Below, piece by piece: positions 7,294 through 15,967 of a stretch of 64,000 nt of DNA. Position 1 is the first letter of the stretch, and each line of letters opens with the position of its first letter. The notes beneath the pieces are model-generated. The model did not search any database and was not told the origin of the DNA. It was given only the letters and a program-made list of their open reading frames with translations. This stretch comes from Saprospiraceae bacterium (GTDB taxonomy: Bacteria > Bacteroidota > Bacteroidia > Chitinophagales > Saprospiraceae). The stretch spans positions 1,956,001-2,020,000 of the forward strand of contig JADJLQ010000001.1 in assembly GCA_016709995.1 (NCBI GenBank), read 5' to 3'. Position numbers and translations under genes: made by a program.

Positions 7294-7310
7294 TACACTA
7301 TTTTTGTGTA
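7294..7310 (+). promoter_or_regulatory. vapBC promoter with overlapping inverted repeat
   Basis: TAttTTTG at 7299-7306 fits the Bacteroidota -7 consensus TAnnTTTG. It is embedded in TACAC-7-GTGTA (7294-7298 and 7306-7310), a perfect inverted repeat 16 bp before the antitoxin ATG. VapBC operons are typically autorepressed by the antitoxin-toxin complex binding such repeats, so this is the probable operator. Confidence 0.6.
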
Positions 7311-7325
7311 CACTAATATAATGTG

Positions 7326-7547
7326 ATGACTAAGAATATTACTTTAACCGCGGATGAGGCTTTAATCCGCAAAGCAAGAGAGAAGGCATTTAAGGAACAC
7401 ACCACTTTAAACAATGAATTCCGGCTTTGGTTGGAAAAGTATACTGGCGTGAAACAATCAGCCAAAAAATATCAGGATATTATGAAAAAACTGTCATACG
7501 CAAGTTTAAAGCGTATGCCTACAAGGGAGGAAATGAATGAAAGATAA
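7326..7547 (+). CDS. vapB: VapB-type antitoxin
   Basis: A 73-residue protein from the ATG at 7326; a GTG one codon earlier is also possible. The N-terminus MTKNITLTADEALIRKAREK has the ribbon-helix-helix pattern of alternating hydrophobic residues in a short strand, then a helix. The C-terminal tail (KRMPTREEMNER) is charged and would wrap the toxin. It overlaps the PIN toxin gene by 11 bp, which indicates coupled translation. It should neutralise VapC and repress the operon through the inverted repeat at 7294-7310. This pair is the only toxin-antitoxin module in the window that looks fully intact. Confidence 0.8.
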   Translation: MTKNITLTADEALIRKAREKAFKEHTTLNNEFRLWLEKYTGVKQSAKKYQDIMKKLSYASLKRMPTREEMNER

Positions 7548-7959
7548 ATTTTTACTCGATACTAATATTATATTGTATTCATTCGACAAGAAAGACATGC
7601 GAAAAAAACAAATCGCTTCTGACCTTATCCAAAAAGGACTTGTTGATGGTCTAGGCAGGTTGAGTTTTCAAGTGATTCAGGAATTTATAAATGTATCTAC
7701 AAAAGGCAAGATATTAACGTTAAAACCAGAAGATATTCTATTATACATTCAGGAAATATTAATTCCGCAATGTAATATTCGTCCAGATATTGATTTTATA
7801 ATTCAGTCCTTACATCTTAAAAATCATTATAATTATTCTTTTTATGATTCTATGATATTATGTGCTGCTTTGGCACAGGATTGCAGTATCATTTATTCTG
7901 AAGATTTACATTCTGGTCATAAAATAAAAGGCCTGGTTATTCAAAATCCTTTCGTTTAA
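7537..7959 (+). CDS. vapC: VapC-type PIN domain ribonuclease toxin
   Basis: A 140-residue PIN-domain protein, the usual VapC length. The first acidic residue lies in LLDTNIILYS (Asp8), the second acidic cluster in QVIQEFINVS (Glu around residue 50), and the third in YSFYDSMILCAAL (Asp about 108), followed by YSEDLHSG (Glu/Asp near 127). These four acidic positions form the Mg-dependent nuclease site. Known VapC enzymes cleave tRNA or rRNA and stop growth. Its start at 7537 lies within vapB. All catalytic residues are present, so the toxin is probably active when antitoxin is lost. Confidence 0.85.
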   Translation: MKDKFLLDTNIILYSFDKKDMRKKQIASDLIQKGLVDGLGRLSFQVIQEFINVSTKGKILTLKPEDILLYIQEILIPQCNIRPDIDFIIQSLHLKNHYNYSFYDSMILCAALAQDCSIIYSEDLHSGHKIKGLVIQNPFV

Positions 7960-7982
7960 ACCTATTACTAGATTTTCATAAA

Positions 7983-9020
7983 TTAACCTTGCGCACCGTG
8001 TGCCCGATCTATGGCCAACCGCAATCGTCTCCAATCGGTATCTCCCGGCGCCGTACAGTCAGCACCAAGAATAAAACGTTTTGGAGCATCTTTCAGCACC
8101 CGATCGATTTCGGTTTTTAATGCTTCCTCCCCGCCTTTGCCTATGACTCCATGCCTGTCCAGGCCACCCATACAAGGCCGGTGAAAAAGACTCTCGATTT
8201 GCTGCCAGGTATATAATTGAGATGTAGTCTGCGGATTGCAATTGACTACCTGGCCCGGATAGTCCAACACAGCTTCATAAGATGCGTATGGGGCATGATA
8301 GTCGCATACGTGCAATATATTGAATGGGCAATGTGTTTGGGCTTCATTCATACCAACGAGGTCAGAGGGCTTGATATACTGAGAGAAAATGGATGGGTTG
8401 CTGAGTTGACCTGTCTCCGAGCCTTGAGTCGACATATAAAACCCATCTACTCCTATCCGGATGCATTCTTTTATAAACGACATTTGGCTTTCGATCATCC
8501 TATCCAGACCGACCTTGACCGCATCAGGATTTTCTTCGAGATGGGCCAATAGCACTTCTTTGGTAGCAGCATGGCCTGCAGACATAAATGGTGAATATAA
8601 GGTCATGATCACCAGGGCATCTTTTTTTAAACCACCTACTATCTCCCTAACTGCCAACAACTGGGGTTCATAAAAATCAAGGTCAGGCGGAGACCACCGG
8701 GCCCAGTCTGAAGGTTTTTTGATAAAATCAACCGGTTGCATTTCCTGCTCATACTGGATCTTTACAAAATCCATGTCAGTCGCCCGAAAGAAGTTAATAT
8801 GTTGCTCTGCCGCAGCAGTACCAAGTTTGTGCTGAGCATCAAAATGTATAAAAAAAGCTGCGGGAATATACCCGGGCAATGACTTTCCTTCTAACCATTG
8901 AAGCATGCGGTCCCTTTTACTGACGGTGGCAGAAGTCAGTTTTTTGTTTTTACATGCAGGATGCATCATCCAGCTTAAGGCTCCAAGGCCGGTGGTTTTG
9001 ATAAACGTAGATCGCTTCAT
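7983..9020 (-). CDS. uroporphyrinogen decarboxylase (URO-D) family protein
   Basis: A 345-residue protein with an N-terminal signal that resembles a Tat leader but has KR rather than RR (MKRSTFIKTTGLGALSWMM), so it may be exported or lipid-linked (Cys at HPAC, about residue 23). The remainder follows the URO-D/methyltransferase TIM-barrel pattern: PGYIPAAFFIHF near the start, CIRIGVDGFYMSTQGSE in the middle, LHVCDYHAPY, and a C-terminal GGLDRHGVIGKGG followed by FILGADCTAPGDTDW. Members outside haem synthesis act on methylated corrinoids or remain uncharacterised. An exported member is unlikely to work in haem synthesis. It is divergent from the amidohydrolase at 9192; the two share a 171-bp gap. 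Confidence 0.75.
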   Translation of the reverse strand: MKRSTFIKTTGLGALSWMMHPACKNKKLTSATVSKRDRMLQWLEGKSLPGYIPAAFFIHFDAQHKLGTAAAEQHINFFRATDMDFVKIQYEQEMQPVDFIKKPSDWARWSPPDLDFYEPQLLAVREIVGGLKKDALVIMTLYSPFMSAGHAATKEVLLAHLEENPDAVKVGLDRMIESQMSFIKECIRIGVDGFYMSTQGSETGQLSNPSIFSQYIKPSDLVGMNEAQTHCPFNILHVCDYHAPYASYEAVLDYPGQVVNCNPQTTSQLYTWQQIESLFHRPCMGGLDRHGVIGKGGEEALKTEIDRVLKDAPKRFILGADCTAPGDTDWRRLRLAIDRAHGAQG

Positions 9021-9191
9021 AGATTATACTAAGATAAATAAACAATTATAGGTTAAAGGGGAATACAAAAATATATTTGCTTCCTGTCTTTAGAAATCAA
9101 TGAACATGACGCACAGGGTTTAAGTTTTATTTTCAAATTTAATAAAAGGAAGCGGCGTGGGAAAGATCAATAATGTTTATATTTATCCAAC

Positions 9192-10769
9192 ATGTATATC
9201 ATCAGATTAGTCTTGCTTTGTGCCTTAAGCCTAAACTTTGCCTCCGCACAAAATAATATCCTTATAAAAAACGGTCGCATCCTGGATGGTACAGGCAATA
9301 GCTGGTACTACAGTGATCTATATGTATCCAATGGCATCATTCAACACATCGGTAAAAATCTTCAATTCAAAGCAGACAAAATAATTGATGCGCATGGCCT
9401 GATTGTCGCCCCGGGTTTTATCGATGTACATGCGCATATCGAGGGAGGCATCATGAGTAAATCCACTGCCGATAATTATTTGTTTGATGGAGTGACTACT
9501 GTCGTTACAGGCAATTGTGGTAACTCGGCTGAAAACCTGGCTGAGTTTTTTAATCGCCTCGATAGCTTGGGAGTCTCTATCAATGTGGCATCTCTGGTAG
9601 GACACAATACGGTCCGTAATCAAGTCATGAAAATGGATGCCCGTCCTCCTACTACAGGCGAACAAAAACAAATGGAAGTTTTGGTAGAAAGAGGGATGAA
9701 AGCAGGGGCAGTCGGATTATCGACAGGACTTATTTATGTACCCGGCACCTACTCCAATACAGACGAAATCATTGGGTTGGCCAAACAAAGTGCCAAACTA
9801 GGCGGCGTCTATGCTTCCCATATACGCAATGAAGGCGATTCTGTAGAAGCAGCGATCAATGAAGCCATCACGATCGGAAGGGAAGCAAACCTCCCAGTAG
9901 AAATATCCCACTTTAAAGTCACCGGTAAAAATAATTGGGGTAGCTCTGCTAAAACTCTGTGGATGATAGAAGCTGCACGACGCTCAGGAGTGGAAGTTAC
10001 CGTAGATCAGTATCCCTATACCGCGAGCAGCACCAATCTACATTCGAGGATACCTTCATGGGCTTTGGCCGGTGGCAATGACAGTCTGCACATCCGACTT
10101 CAATCTGCAGCGATCAAATCCAACATCATAAAGGAAATGTCTGAAGATTTAAAACAAATGAGATTTACCGATTACACCTACGCCGTAGTAGCTTATTGCA
10201 GCCATGACACTTCCTTAAATGGAAAAAATATACATGAAATCAATCTTAAATGGAAAAGACCAGCCACAATAGAAAGCGAAATCAATACCCTGCTGGACAT
10301 CGCAGATCATGGTGGAGCTCAGATGGTCTACCACCAGATGAGTGAGGAGGATGTGCGCAATATTATGCAATCACCTTACAATATGATTGGTGCTGATGGA
10401 GGAGTGCAGACCTTTGGTCGTGGTGTACCCCACCCCAGGTCATATGGTACCAACTCGAGAGTACTTGGCAAATATGTGCGGGAAGAAAAGGTCCTATCCC
10501 TCGAAGAAGCTGTGCGCAGGATGACCTCATTGCCGGCCCAAAAATTTGGCTTTAAAGAGCGGGGGTTATTGAGAGAAGGATATAAAGCAGATATCGTCCT
10601 TTTCGATCCAGAGAAAGTAAGCGACAAAGCCACCTATGAAAAACCACATGCTTATGCAGAGGGATTCGAAGCTGTCATCGTCAATGGCCAACTCACCATA
10701 TGGGACCGGCAGCATACCGGTGCAAAGGGTGGAAAAGTAATTTTGGGTCCGGCAAAAGAAAAAAGTTAA
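9192..10769 (+). CDS. N-acyl-D-amino-acid deacylase family amidohydrolase
   Basis: A 525-residue protein with a Sec signal peptide (IIRLVLLCALSLNFASAQ), so it is periplasmic. Metal-binding HAH lies in APGFIDVHAHIEGG (about residues 75-88). The stretch GVTTVVTGNCGNS, the STGLIYVPGTYSNTDE segment, ASHIRNEGD and VEISHFKVTGKNNWG are signatures of D-aminoacylases/dihydroorotase-like deacylases. A conserved GADGG near residue 400 and RxLGKYVREEKVLSLEEAVR near 425 complete the fold. It probably releases free D-amino acids or acyl groups from N-acyl-D-amino acids or peptidoglycan-derived compounds. The next gene begins within or just after its end. Confidence 0.9.
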   Translation: MYIIRLVLLCALSLNFASAQNNILIKNGRILDGTGNSWYYSDLYVSNGIIQHIGKNLQFKADKIIDAHGLIVAPGFIDVHAHIEGGIMSKSTADNYLFDGVTTVVTGNCGNSAENLAEFFNRLDSLGVSINVASLVGHNTVRNQVMKMDARPPTTGEQKQMEVLVERGMKAGAVGLSTGLIYVPGTYSNTDEIIGLAKQSAKLGGVYASHIRNEGDSVEAAINEAITIGREANLPVEISHFKVTGKNNWGSSAKTLWMIEAARRSGVEVTVDQYPYTASSTNLHSRIPSWALAGGNDSLHIRLQSAAIKSNIIKEMSEDLKQMRFTDYTYAVVAYCSHDTSLNGKNIHEINLKWKRPATIESEINTLLDIADHGGAQMVYHQMSEEDVRNIMQSPYNMIGADGGVQTFGRGVPHPRSYGTNSRVLGKYVREEKVLSLEEAVRRMTSLPAQKFGFKERGLLREGYKADIVLFDPEKVSDKATYEKPHAYAEGFEAVIVNGQLTIWDRQHTGAKGGKVILGPAKEKS

Positions 10770-10873
10770 ATAAATTTAGTGGTGGTTTGTTAATAGTCGA
10801 TGTATTAAATTTGTGGTTCTTGTATCACACGCCCTACACTCCACATGCTAAAAGCTCTGCTAATATCTCGAAC

Positions 10874-12433
10874 TTGAATAAATCAAAACATTTAATAGAC
10901 AGCCTTATTCGTCACGATTTACGGTCAAGCATCACCGTATTTTTCGTTGCGCTGCCATTATGCCTTGGCATTTCATTAGCCTCTAATGCTCCTGTCTTTA
11001 GCGGGCTAATCGCGGGGGTGATTGGAGGCATTTTGGTCACCCTAATTAGCAAATCGGGGCTCAGCGTGAGTGGTCCTGCTGCCGGACTCGCTACGATCTG
11101 CGCTGCCACCATCCTTGAACTCGGCTCATTGGAATACTTTTTTATGTCGGTGGCCATGGCCGGCGTCATTCAGATTATCCTGGGCATTTTTAGATTGGGT
11201 GGCTTTACTCACTTTATTCCTTCTGCTGTCATCAAAGGCATGTTGGCTGCCATAGGGATACTATTGATCTCTAAGCAAATACCGCTCATCATTGGTTACG
11301 CCAAGCCTGATTTCTGGAGCAACCAATTGTTTAACATCATTACGTTTGATCATGGATTCATGCATTTAGCAGATTTGTATCAGACATCTTCAGCAGGGGT
11401 ATTCATTACAGCGGTCTGTAGCATGCTGCTTATGTTTGGCTGGAACAAATACTTATCCAAAAAAATTAGTTTCCTGCCAGGTTCCTTTATAGCGGTGGCG
11501 ATAGGGATTCTTCTGGCTATGGGCATCAATCTATTTTTGCCTGTGATCAAACTACAACCAAATCATTTTATCCAGGTACCCAACGATATATTGAGCTATA
11601 TACATTTGCCTGATTTTTCTTTGTTAATGCGAATGGATCATACCAATTCGTTAATCTGGAAAAATGCAATTTTAATTGGATTTGTAGCCTCACTGGAAAC
11701 ACTGCTTTCCATCGCCGCTATAGACAAACTAGACCCTTATAACCGCATCACACCAAATAACCGTGAATTGATCGCACAGGGGGCCGGCAATATTGTCAGC
11801 GGGCTTTTAGGAGGGATACCAATCACCGCAGTGATCATCCGGGGTTCTGCCAATGCAGAAGCAGGAGCGAAAACAAAAATGTCGGCTTTTTTACACGGGT
11901 TGTGGCTTTTACTTGCCATCCTGGTGGCCATTCCCTTGATTAATAAGATTCCCTATTGTATCCTGGCGATCATTCTCGTTCGTACGGGTTATAATCTGGC
12001 AAAACCCAGCATGATCATGGATGTATACCGCCAGGGCCGGGAACAATTCTTTCCATTTATTTTCACGGTGGTTGCCATTTTATTTACTGATCTTTTGATA
12101 GGAGTATTGATCGGGCTGATTTATGCCATTTATTTTCTATTTAAACATACTTACCAGGCAGGATTTCAAGTCAAGGAAATAAATGTTGGTCATCATCAAA
12201 AATATATTTTCGATTTGGATCAAAATGTAAATTTTTTGAACAAAAGGAGATTATCAGAAGCTTTGGATAAAATTCCGGAATACAGTGAAGTTGAAATCAA
12301 TGGACTTGAGAGTCAATACATCGATCAGGACATCCTGGAGATCATCCAGGATTATCGGTCTAAGGCACATCTCAGACATGTTCAATTTTCGACCTTAGGC
12401 ATAAAATCGGTTAAAACGATCGAATTACATTAG
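10874..12433 (+). CDS. SulP family anion transporter with STAS domain
   Basis: Around eleven or twelve hydrophobic helices begin with SSITVFFVALPLCLGISLAS, the first SulP helix motif, followed by PVFSGLIAGVIGG and SGPAAGLATI. A cytoplasmic C-terminal STAS domain starts near HHQKYIFDLDQNVNFLNKRR and ends SVKTIELH. SulP proteins carry sulfate, bicarbonate or other anions; the substrate cannot be told here. The open frame extends back to an ATG at 10700 inside the previous gene, but that adds about 58 unlikely residues. The TTG at 10874 places MNKSKHLIDSLIRHDLRSS before the first helix and is preferred, though unproven. It converges with priA, leaving a 19-bp gap. Confidence 0.85.
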   Translation: MNKSKHLIDSLIRHDLRSSITVFFVALPLCLGISLASNAPVFSGLIAGVIGGILVTLISKSGLSVSGPAAGLATICAATILELGSLEYFFMSVAMAGVIQIILGIFRLGGFTHFIPSAVIKGMLAAIGILLISKQIPLIIGYAKPDFWSNQLFNIITFDHGFMHLADLYQTSSAGVFITAVCSMLLMFGWNKYLSKKISFLPGSFIAVAIGILLAMGINLFLPVIKLQPNHFIQVPNDILSYIHLPDFSLLMRMDHTNSLIWKNAILIGFVASLETLLSIAAIDKLDPYNRITPNNRELIAQGAGNIVSGLLGGIPITAVIIRGSANAEAGAKTKMSAFLHGLWLLLAILVAIPLINKIPYCILAIILVRTGYNLAKPSMIMDVYRQGREQFFPFIFTVVAILFTDLLIGVLIGLIYAIYFLFKHTYQAGFQVKEINVGHHQKYIFDLDQNVNFLNKRRLSEALDKIPEYSEVEINGLESQYIDQDILEIIQDYRSKAHLRHVQFSTLGIKSVKTIELH

Positions 12434-12452
12434 TAGCACTCTTATATCCTCC

Positions 12453-14939
12453 TTAACCAGGATCCACATCTACATTGAACCTCGTTGAGGAAAAACCAGG
12501 TGTCTTGATTACTTGCCGGATAGCTGATTTAATAGCCTCTTTTATCTCTCTGATCAATGACCCGCTTTTTTCCATTTTGATCAACACTGCTCTCAAATAA
12601 AAATTTCTCAATCGCGGTATGCCGGGCAATAAGGGTCCTAATATTCTTTCACCAAATTTTTCCTGCAGTATCCTGGTCATCAGAAGACAAGCCTGGTCAG
12701 CCAATTCAGGTTTTTTATGCTTGACCGTAATTTCGATCAACCTGGAATAGGGGGGATAAGAAGACAACTGCCTGTCGTGCAATTCATTTTTAGCCAATCC
12801 CTCATAATCATAGTTGAGGATGTATTTGATCACCGGATGATTGAGATTATATGCCTGGAGAATCACGCGGCCTTTGATATCCTTGCGACCAGCCCGGCCT
12901 GCTACCTGGGTGATCAATTGATATGCTCTCTCATTGGACCTGAAGTCAGGATAATAAAATATGCTATCTGCTTGTAAAATACCTACTAGCGCTACATGGT
13001 CAAAATCCAGCCCCTTGCTGATCATCTGGGTCCCTACGAGGATATCGATTCCTTTATTTTCAAATTGTTCGAGAATCTCCTGGTAATTGGCTGTGGATCT
13101 TGCTGTGTCCAGGTCCAATCTGCGTGATTGGGCGGCAGGATATAATCGTTTAAGTTCGTCTTCTATTTTCTCCGTACCAAATCCTTTGAGTGCAATGGTG
13201 GATTTGCCACAATCCGGGCAGGCATTAAACAACTCTCTTTTATAACCACAATAGTGACAAATTAACTTATTAAGATACTTGTGATACGTGAGGCTGACAT
13301 CACAATTGGGGCACATGGCATGCCAGTGACAGTTAGAGCAATGTTGTTGAGGTGCATATCCCCGCCTGTTTTGAAACAATATGATCTGTTCTTTTTGTCG
13401 CAATGCCCGCAATATCGCTTCGTGTAAGACATGACTAATGATGAATGGTTCCTCCCTCATCTTGTGCTCGATAAAGAGGTCGACCAATTCAAATTCTGGC
13501 AAGGGCGATTCACTAAACCGATTATTAAGCATGGCATAGCCATATTTTTTATTCATAGCATGATACCAGGAATCAATAGAGGGTGTCGCACTGCCCAGGA
13601 TTACTTTGGCCCCACATTGACTGGCCAGCCAGATAGCAGTGTCTCGTGCCTGATATCGGGGATCCGGGTCGTGCTGTTTGTAGGAAGGATCATGTTCTTC
13701 ATCGACAATGAGGAGCTGCAGATTTTTAAATGGCAAAAATATGCCCGATCTCGCGGCTAATACTACAGGTGCCCCTTGCATGACGGCGTGCCAGGTCTCT
13801 ATTCTTTCCCGTTGACTGATCCTGGAGTGGTACAAATAAAGATTGCTGCCCAACACAGCACGCAATCTATTGATCAGATGTCCGGTCAGCGCTATTTCAG
13901 GCAGGAGGTACAGCACTTGCCCTCCTTGCTCTACTATATCATGAATAAACTCACTGTATACCCTGGTCTTACCGCTACCTGTCACACCATGGAGCAGGGT
14001 TACGTTTTTGCCCAAATCAAAAGAGGTTTTGATTTCAGTGATAGCCTGGACCTGATCTTTTGAAAGTGGCGGCAGACTGGTATCCAGATGAGTGGCTATG
14101 TTTCGTTTGACTTTTCGTTTTTCTAATTGGAAAATCCCTTTTTTAACCATTGCTTTGAGCACCGGGGTCGTCACTGCCACATGCTCTGACAATACTTTGC
14201 GACTGATCTCATGATGGGGTCTGGCATATTGGATGAAGGCCAGCATCACCTGCGTCTGGGATTCTGACTTAGTCACCAGGTCGAGTGCCTGGACCAGAAA
14301 ATCCGGATCTCCACGATATATTGGATCAAGTTTGATGAACTCTTCTTTTTTATCTCTTAAGCCGGATGCTAATTCCTCTTCCACCACGATGATGCCTTTG
14401 GCAGCCATCTGATCAATGACTTTTTTGATTGATTTTTTACTTAATATTTTTTGTACCTCTTTTACACTGATGGCCTTGTGCAGTGATAGTGCTTCAGCAA
14501 TGAGATATTCCTGATCATCGAGTTCTGAAAAATCTTGCTCAAAGTCTGGATGCAAACTGATTTTGGACTCACTATCCAGTTTGAAAGCCGCGGGCAAGGC
14601 TGCCGCCATGACTTCCCCTACATTACAACAATAATAATCGGCCAGCCAATGCCAGGTCTTTAATTGTAATGGTGTGATGATAGGAGCCTCATCCAGTACA
14701 GAGAGAATCGTTTTATATCGGGCAGGCACTTCCAGCTCGTGATACACCTCAGATACCATTCCTGCATACAATTTACTTCTTCCAAATTGTACTTCAACCC
14801 TGATCCCCGGAGCCACCCTGTCTCTAAGATCAGCAGGTATATGGTAAGAATATTCGATATCCAGGTTAAATGGCAAAATCACCCTGGCAAAAAGATTGCT
14901 CCCGGGCAATTTGGACACTAGACTATTTATCGATGGCAT
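12453..14939 (-). CDS. priA: primosomal protein N' (replication restart helicase PriA)
   Basis: An 828-residue superfamily 2 helicase. The N-terminal DNA-binding domain includes VEVQFGRSKLYAGMV. Walker A is GVTGSGKT (318-325) and Walker B is DEEH (413-416). A zinc-binding insertion with four CxxC pairs (CSNCHWHAMCPNC, then CHYCGY and CPDC) lies around 530-580. The helicase C-terminal motif is GTQMISKGLDFDHV, followed by QVAGRAGR. PriA recognises stalled forks and recombination intermediates and reloads the replicative helicase. Length and domain order are normal. The gene is alone on its strand between SulP and a lipoprotein gene, so it is probably a monocistronic unit. Confidence 0.97.
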   Translation of the reverse strand: MPSINSLVSKLPGSNLFARVILPFNLDIEYSYHIPADLRDRVAPGIRVEVQFGRSKLYAGMVSEVYHELEVPARYKTILSVLDEAPIITPLQLKTWHWLADYYCCNVGEVMAAALPAAFKLDSESKISLHPDFEQDFSELDDQEYLIAEALSLHKAISVKEVQKILSKKSIKKVIDQMAAKGIIVVEEELASGLRDKKEEFIKLDPIYRGDPDFLVQALDLVTKSESQTQVMLAFIQYARPHHEISRKVLSEHVAVTTPVLKAMVKKGIFQLEKRKVKRNIATHLDTSLPPLSKDQVQAITEIKTSFDLGKNVTLLHGVTGSGKTRVYSEFIHDIVEQGGQVLYLLPEIALTGHLINRLRAVLGSNLYLYHSRISQRERIETWHAVMQGAPVVLAARSGIFLPFKNLQLLIVDEEHDPSYKQHDPDPRYQARDTAIWLASQCGAKVILGSATPSIDSWYHAMNKKYGYAMLNNRFSESPLPEFELVDLFIEHKMREEPFIISHVLHEAILRALRQKEQIILFQNRRGYAPQQHCSNCHWHAMCPNCDVSLTYHKYLNKLICHYCGYKRELFNACPDCGKSTIALKGFGTEKIEDELKRLYPAAQSRRLDLDTARSTANYQEILEQFENKGIDILVGTQMISKGLDFDHVALVGILQADSIFYYPDFRSNERAYQLITQVAGRAGRKDIKGRVILQAYNLNHPVIKYILNYDYEGLAKNELHDRQLSSYPPYSRLIEITVKHKKPELADQACLLMTRILQEKFGERILGPLLPGIPRLRNFYLRAVLIKMEKSGSLIREIKEAIKSAIRQVIKTPGFSSTRFNVDVDPG

Positions 14940-15051
14940 GAAGCCTGCAAAATAACGAGAATCTCCGCTATCTTGAATGTAATCCCATCAATCCCGAGAG
15001 AATGATAGTGCCCCTTTTAATTTTTATCTTGCATCAATCTATCAATTGCAA

Positions 15052-15951
15052 ATGGGCATTTTGAATTTCTGGGCGAGACTTTCTGTACTATTTTTTATCA
15101 GCTTTCATCTCTTTGGATGCAAGTCCAATACAGTGCCACCTCCATCTCCTTACTTTGAGCCGGGGATTGCCCACGGCACCCTGGACAATGACGAGATCCA
15201 TGAGGCTTCAGGCATCGTCATGAGTATCAACAATCCTGGTAAATTATGGGTACACAATGATAGCGGCGACAAAGCCCGGTTATTTTTGATAGATGACAGT
15301 GCCCGATATCTGGCTACTGTACATCTTCCTGCGATTCATAACAGGGATTGGGAAGATATCGCTTTAGGCCCAGGGCCTAACAACCAAAAGTCCTATATCT
15401 ATATTGGAGACATCGGCGACAATAACGCACACTTCCCTTCAAAATATATTTATCGGATCGAAGAACCTATGCTACAAGATGGCTGCACAGACACCAGTAT
15501 CTTCCTCGTGGATACCATTCAGTTTATTTTACCGGATGGGCCACGCGACGCAGAAGCATTGTGTATAAACCATAGAACGCTTGATCTCTATATTTTTTCT
15601 AAGCGGGAATCAAGGATCAGCCTATACCAACTTAAGTACCCATATTCTACCACTAAAATCAATATTGCTTTAAAGATGATGGATTTGCCTTTTACCCAGG
15701 TAGTGGCTGCGGATTGGTCTTTAGATAACAAAGAATTATTAATCAAAACCTATAAGGAAGTGTATTATTGGTCATCGCAGGCCGATACTTCCCTGGATGC
15801 GATATTGCAGACTCCTGCCATTTCACTACCCTATATACCTGAACCGCAAGGAGAGGCCATCGCCTGGGACCATCAACGTGCCGGCTTTTATACCATCAGT
15901 GAACGAGTCGGCTTTACCAGGCCTGTTTTATATTTTTACAAGCGAAAATAG
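15052..15951 (+). CDS. beta-propeller-like lipoprotein
   Basis: A 299-residue protein from the ATG at 15052 (a TTG two codons earlier is possible). The signal peptide ends in a lipobox (LFFISFHLFGC). The mature part has propeller-type repeats with acidic motifs: IHEASGIVMS, NRDWEDIALGPGP, YIYIGDIGDNNA, DAEALCI and EPQGEAIAWD. These resemble SdiA-regulated or phytase-like six-bladed propellers, but no specific family is certain. It opens an operon with the S1 protease and the YtcJ-like amidohydrolase. A TAtcTTG box at 15025-15031 may be its promoter. A ligand- or phosphoester-binding surface role is inferred only from the fold. Confidence 0.7.
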   Translation: MGILNFWARLSVLFFISFHLFGCKSNTVPPPSPYFEPGIAHGTLDNDEIHEASGIVMSINNPGKLWVHNDSGDKARLFLIDDSARYLATVHLPAIHNRDWEDIALGPGPNNQKSYIYIGDIGDNNAHFPSKYIYRIEEPMLQDGCTDTSIFLVDTIQFILPDGPRDAEALCINHRTLDLYIFSKRESRISLYQLKYPYSTTKINIALKMMDLPFTQVVAADWSLDNKELLIKTYKEVYYWSSQADTSLDAILQTPAISLPYIPEPQGEAIAWDHQRAGFYTISERVGFTRPVLYFYKRK

Positions 15952-15967
15952 AAGGCTAATTTTAGGC

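Noticed and set aside
8217..8673. Plus-strand open frames opposite the URO-D gene
   Set aside because: They are antisense to conserved URO-D coding sequence and have no recognisable domains.
10700..10873. ATG at 10700 as the start of the SulP gene
   Set aside because: It adds a hydrophilic extension overlapping the amidohydrolase by 70 bp and without similarity to SulP N-termini.
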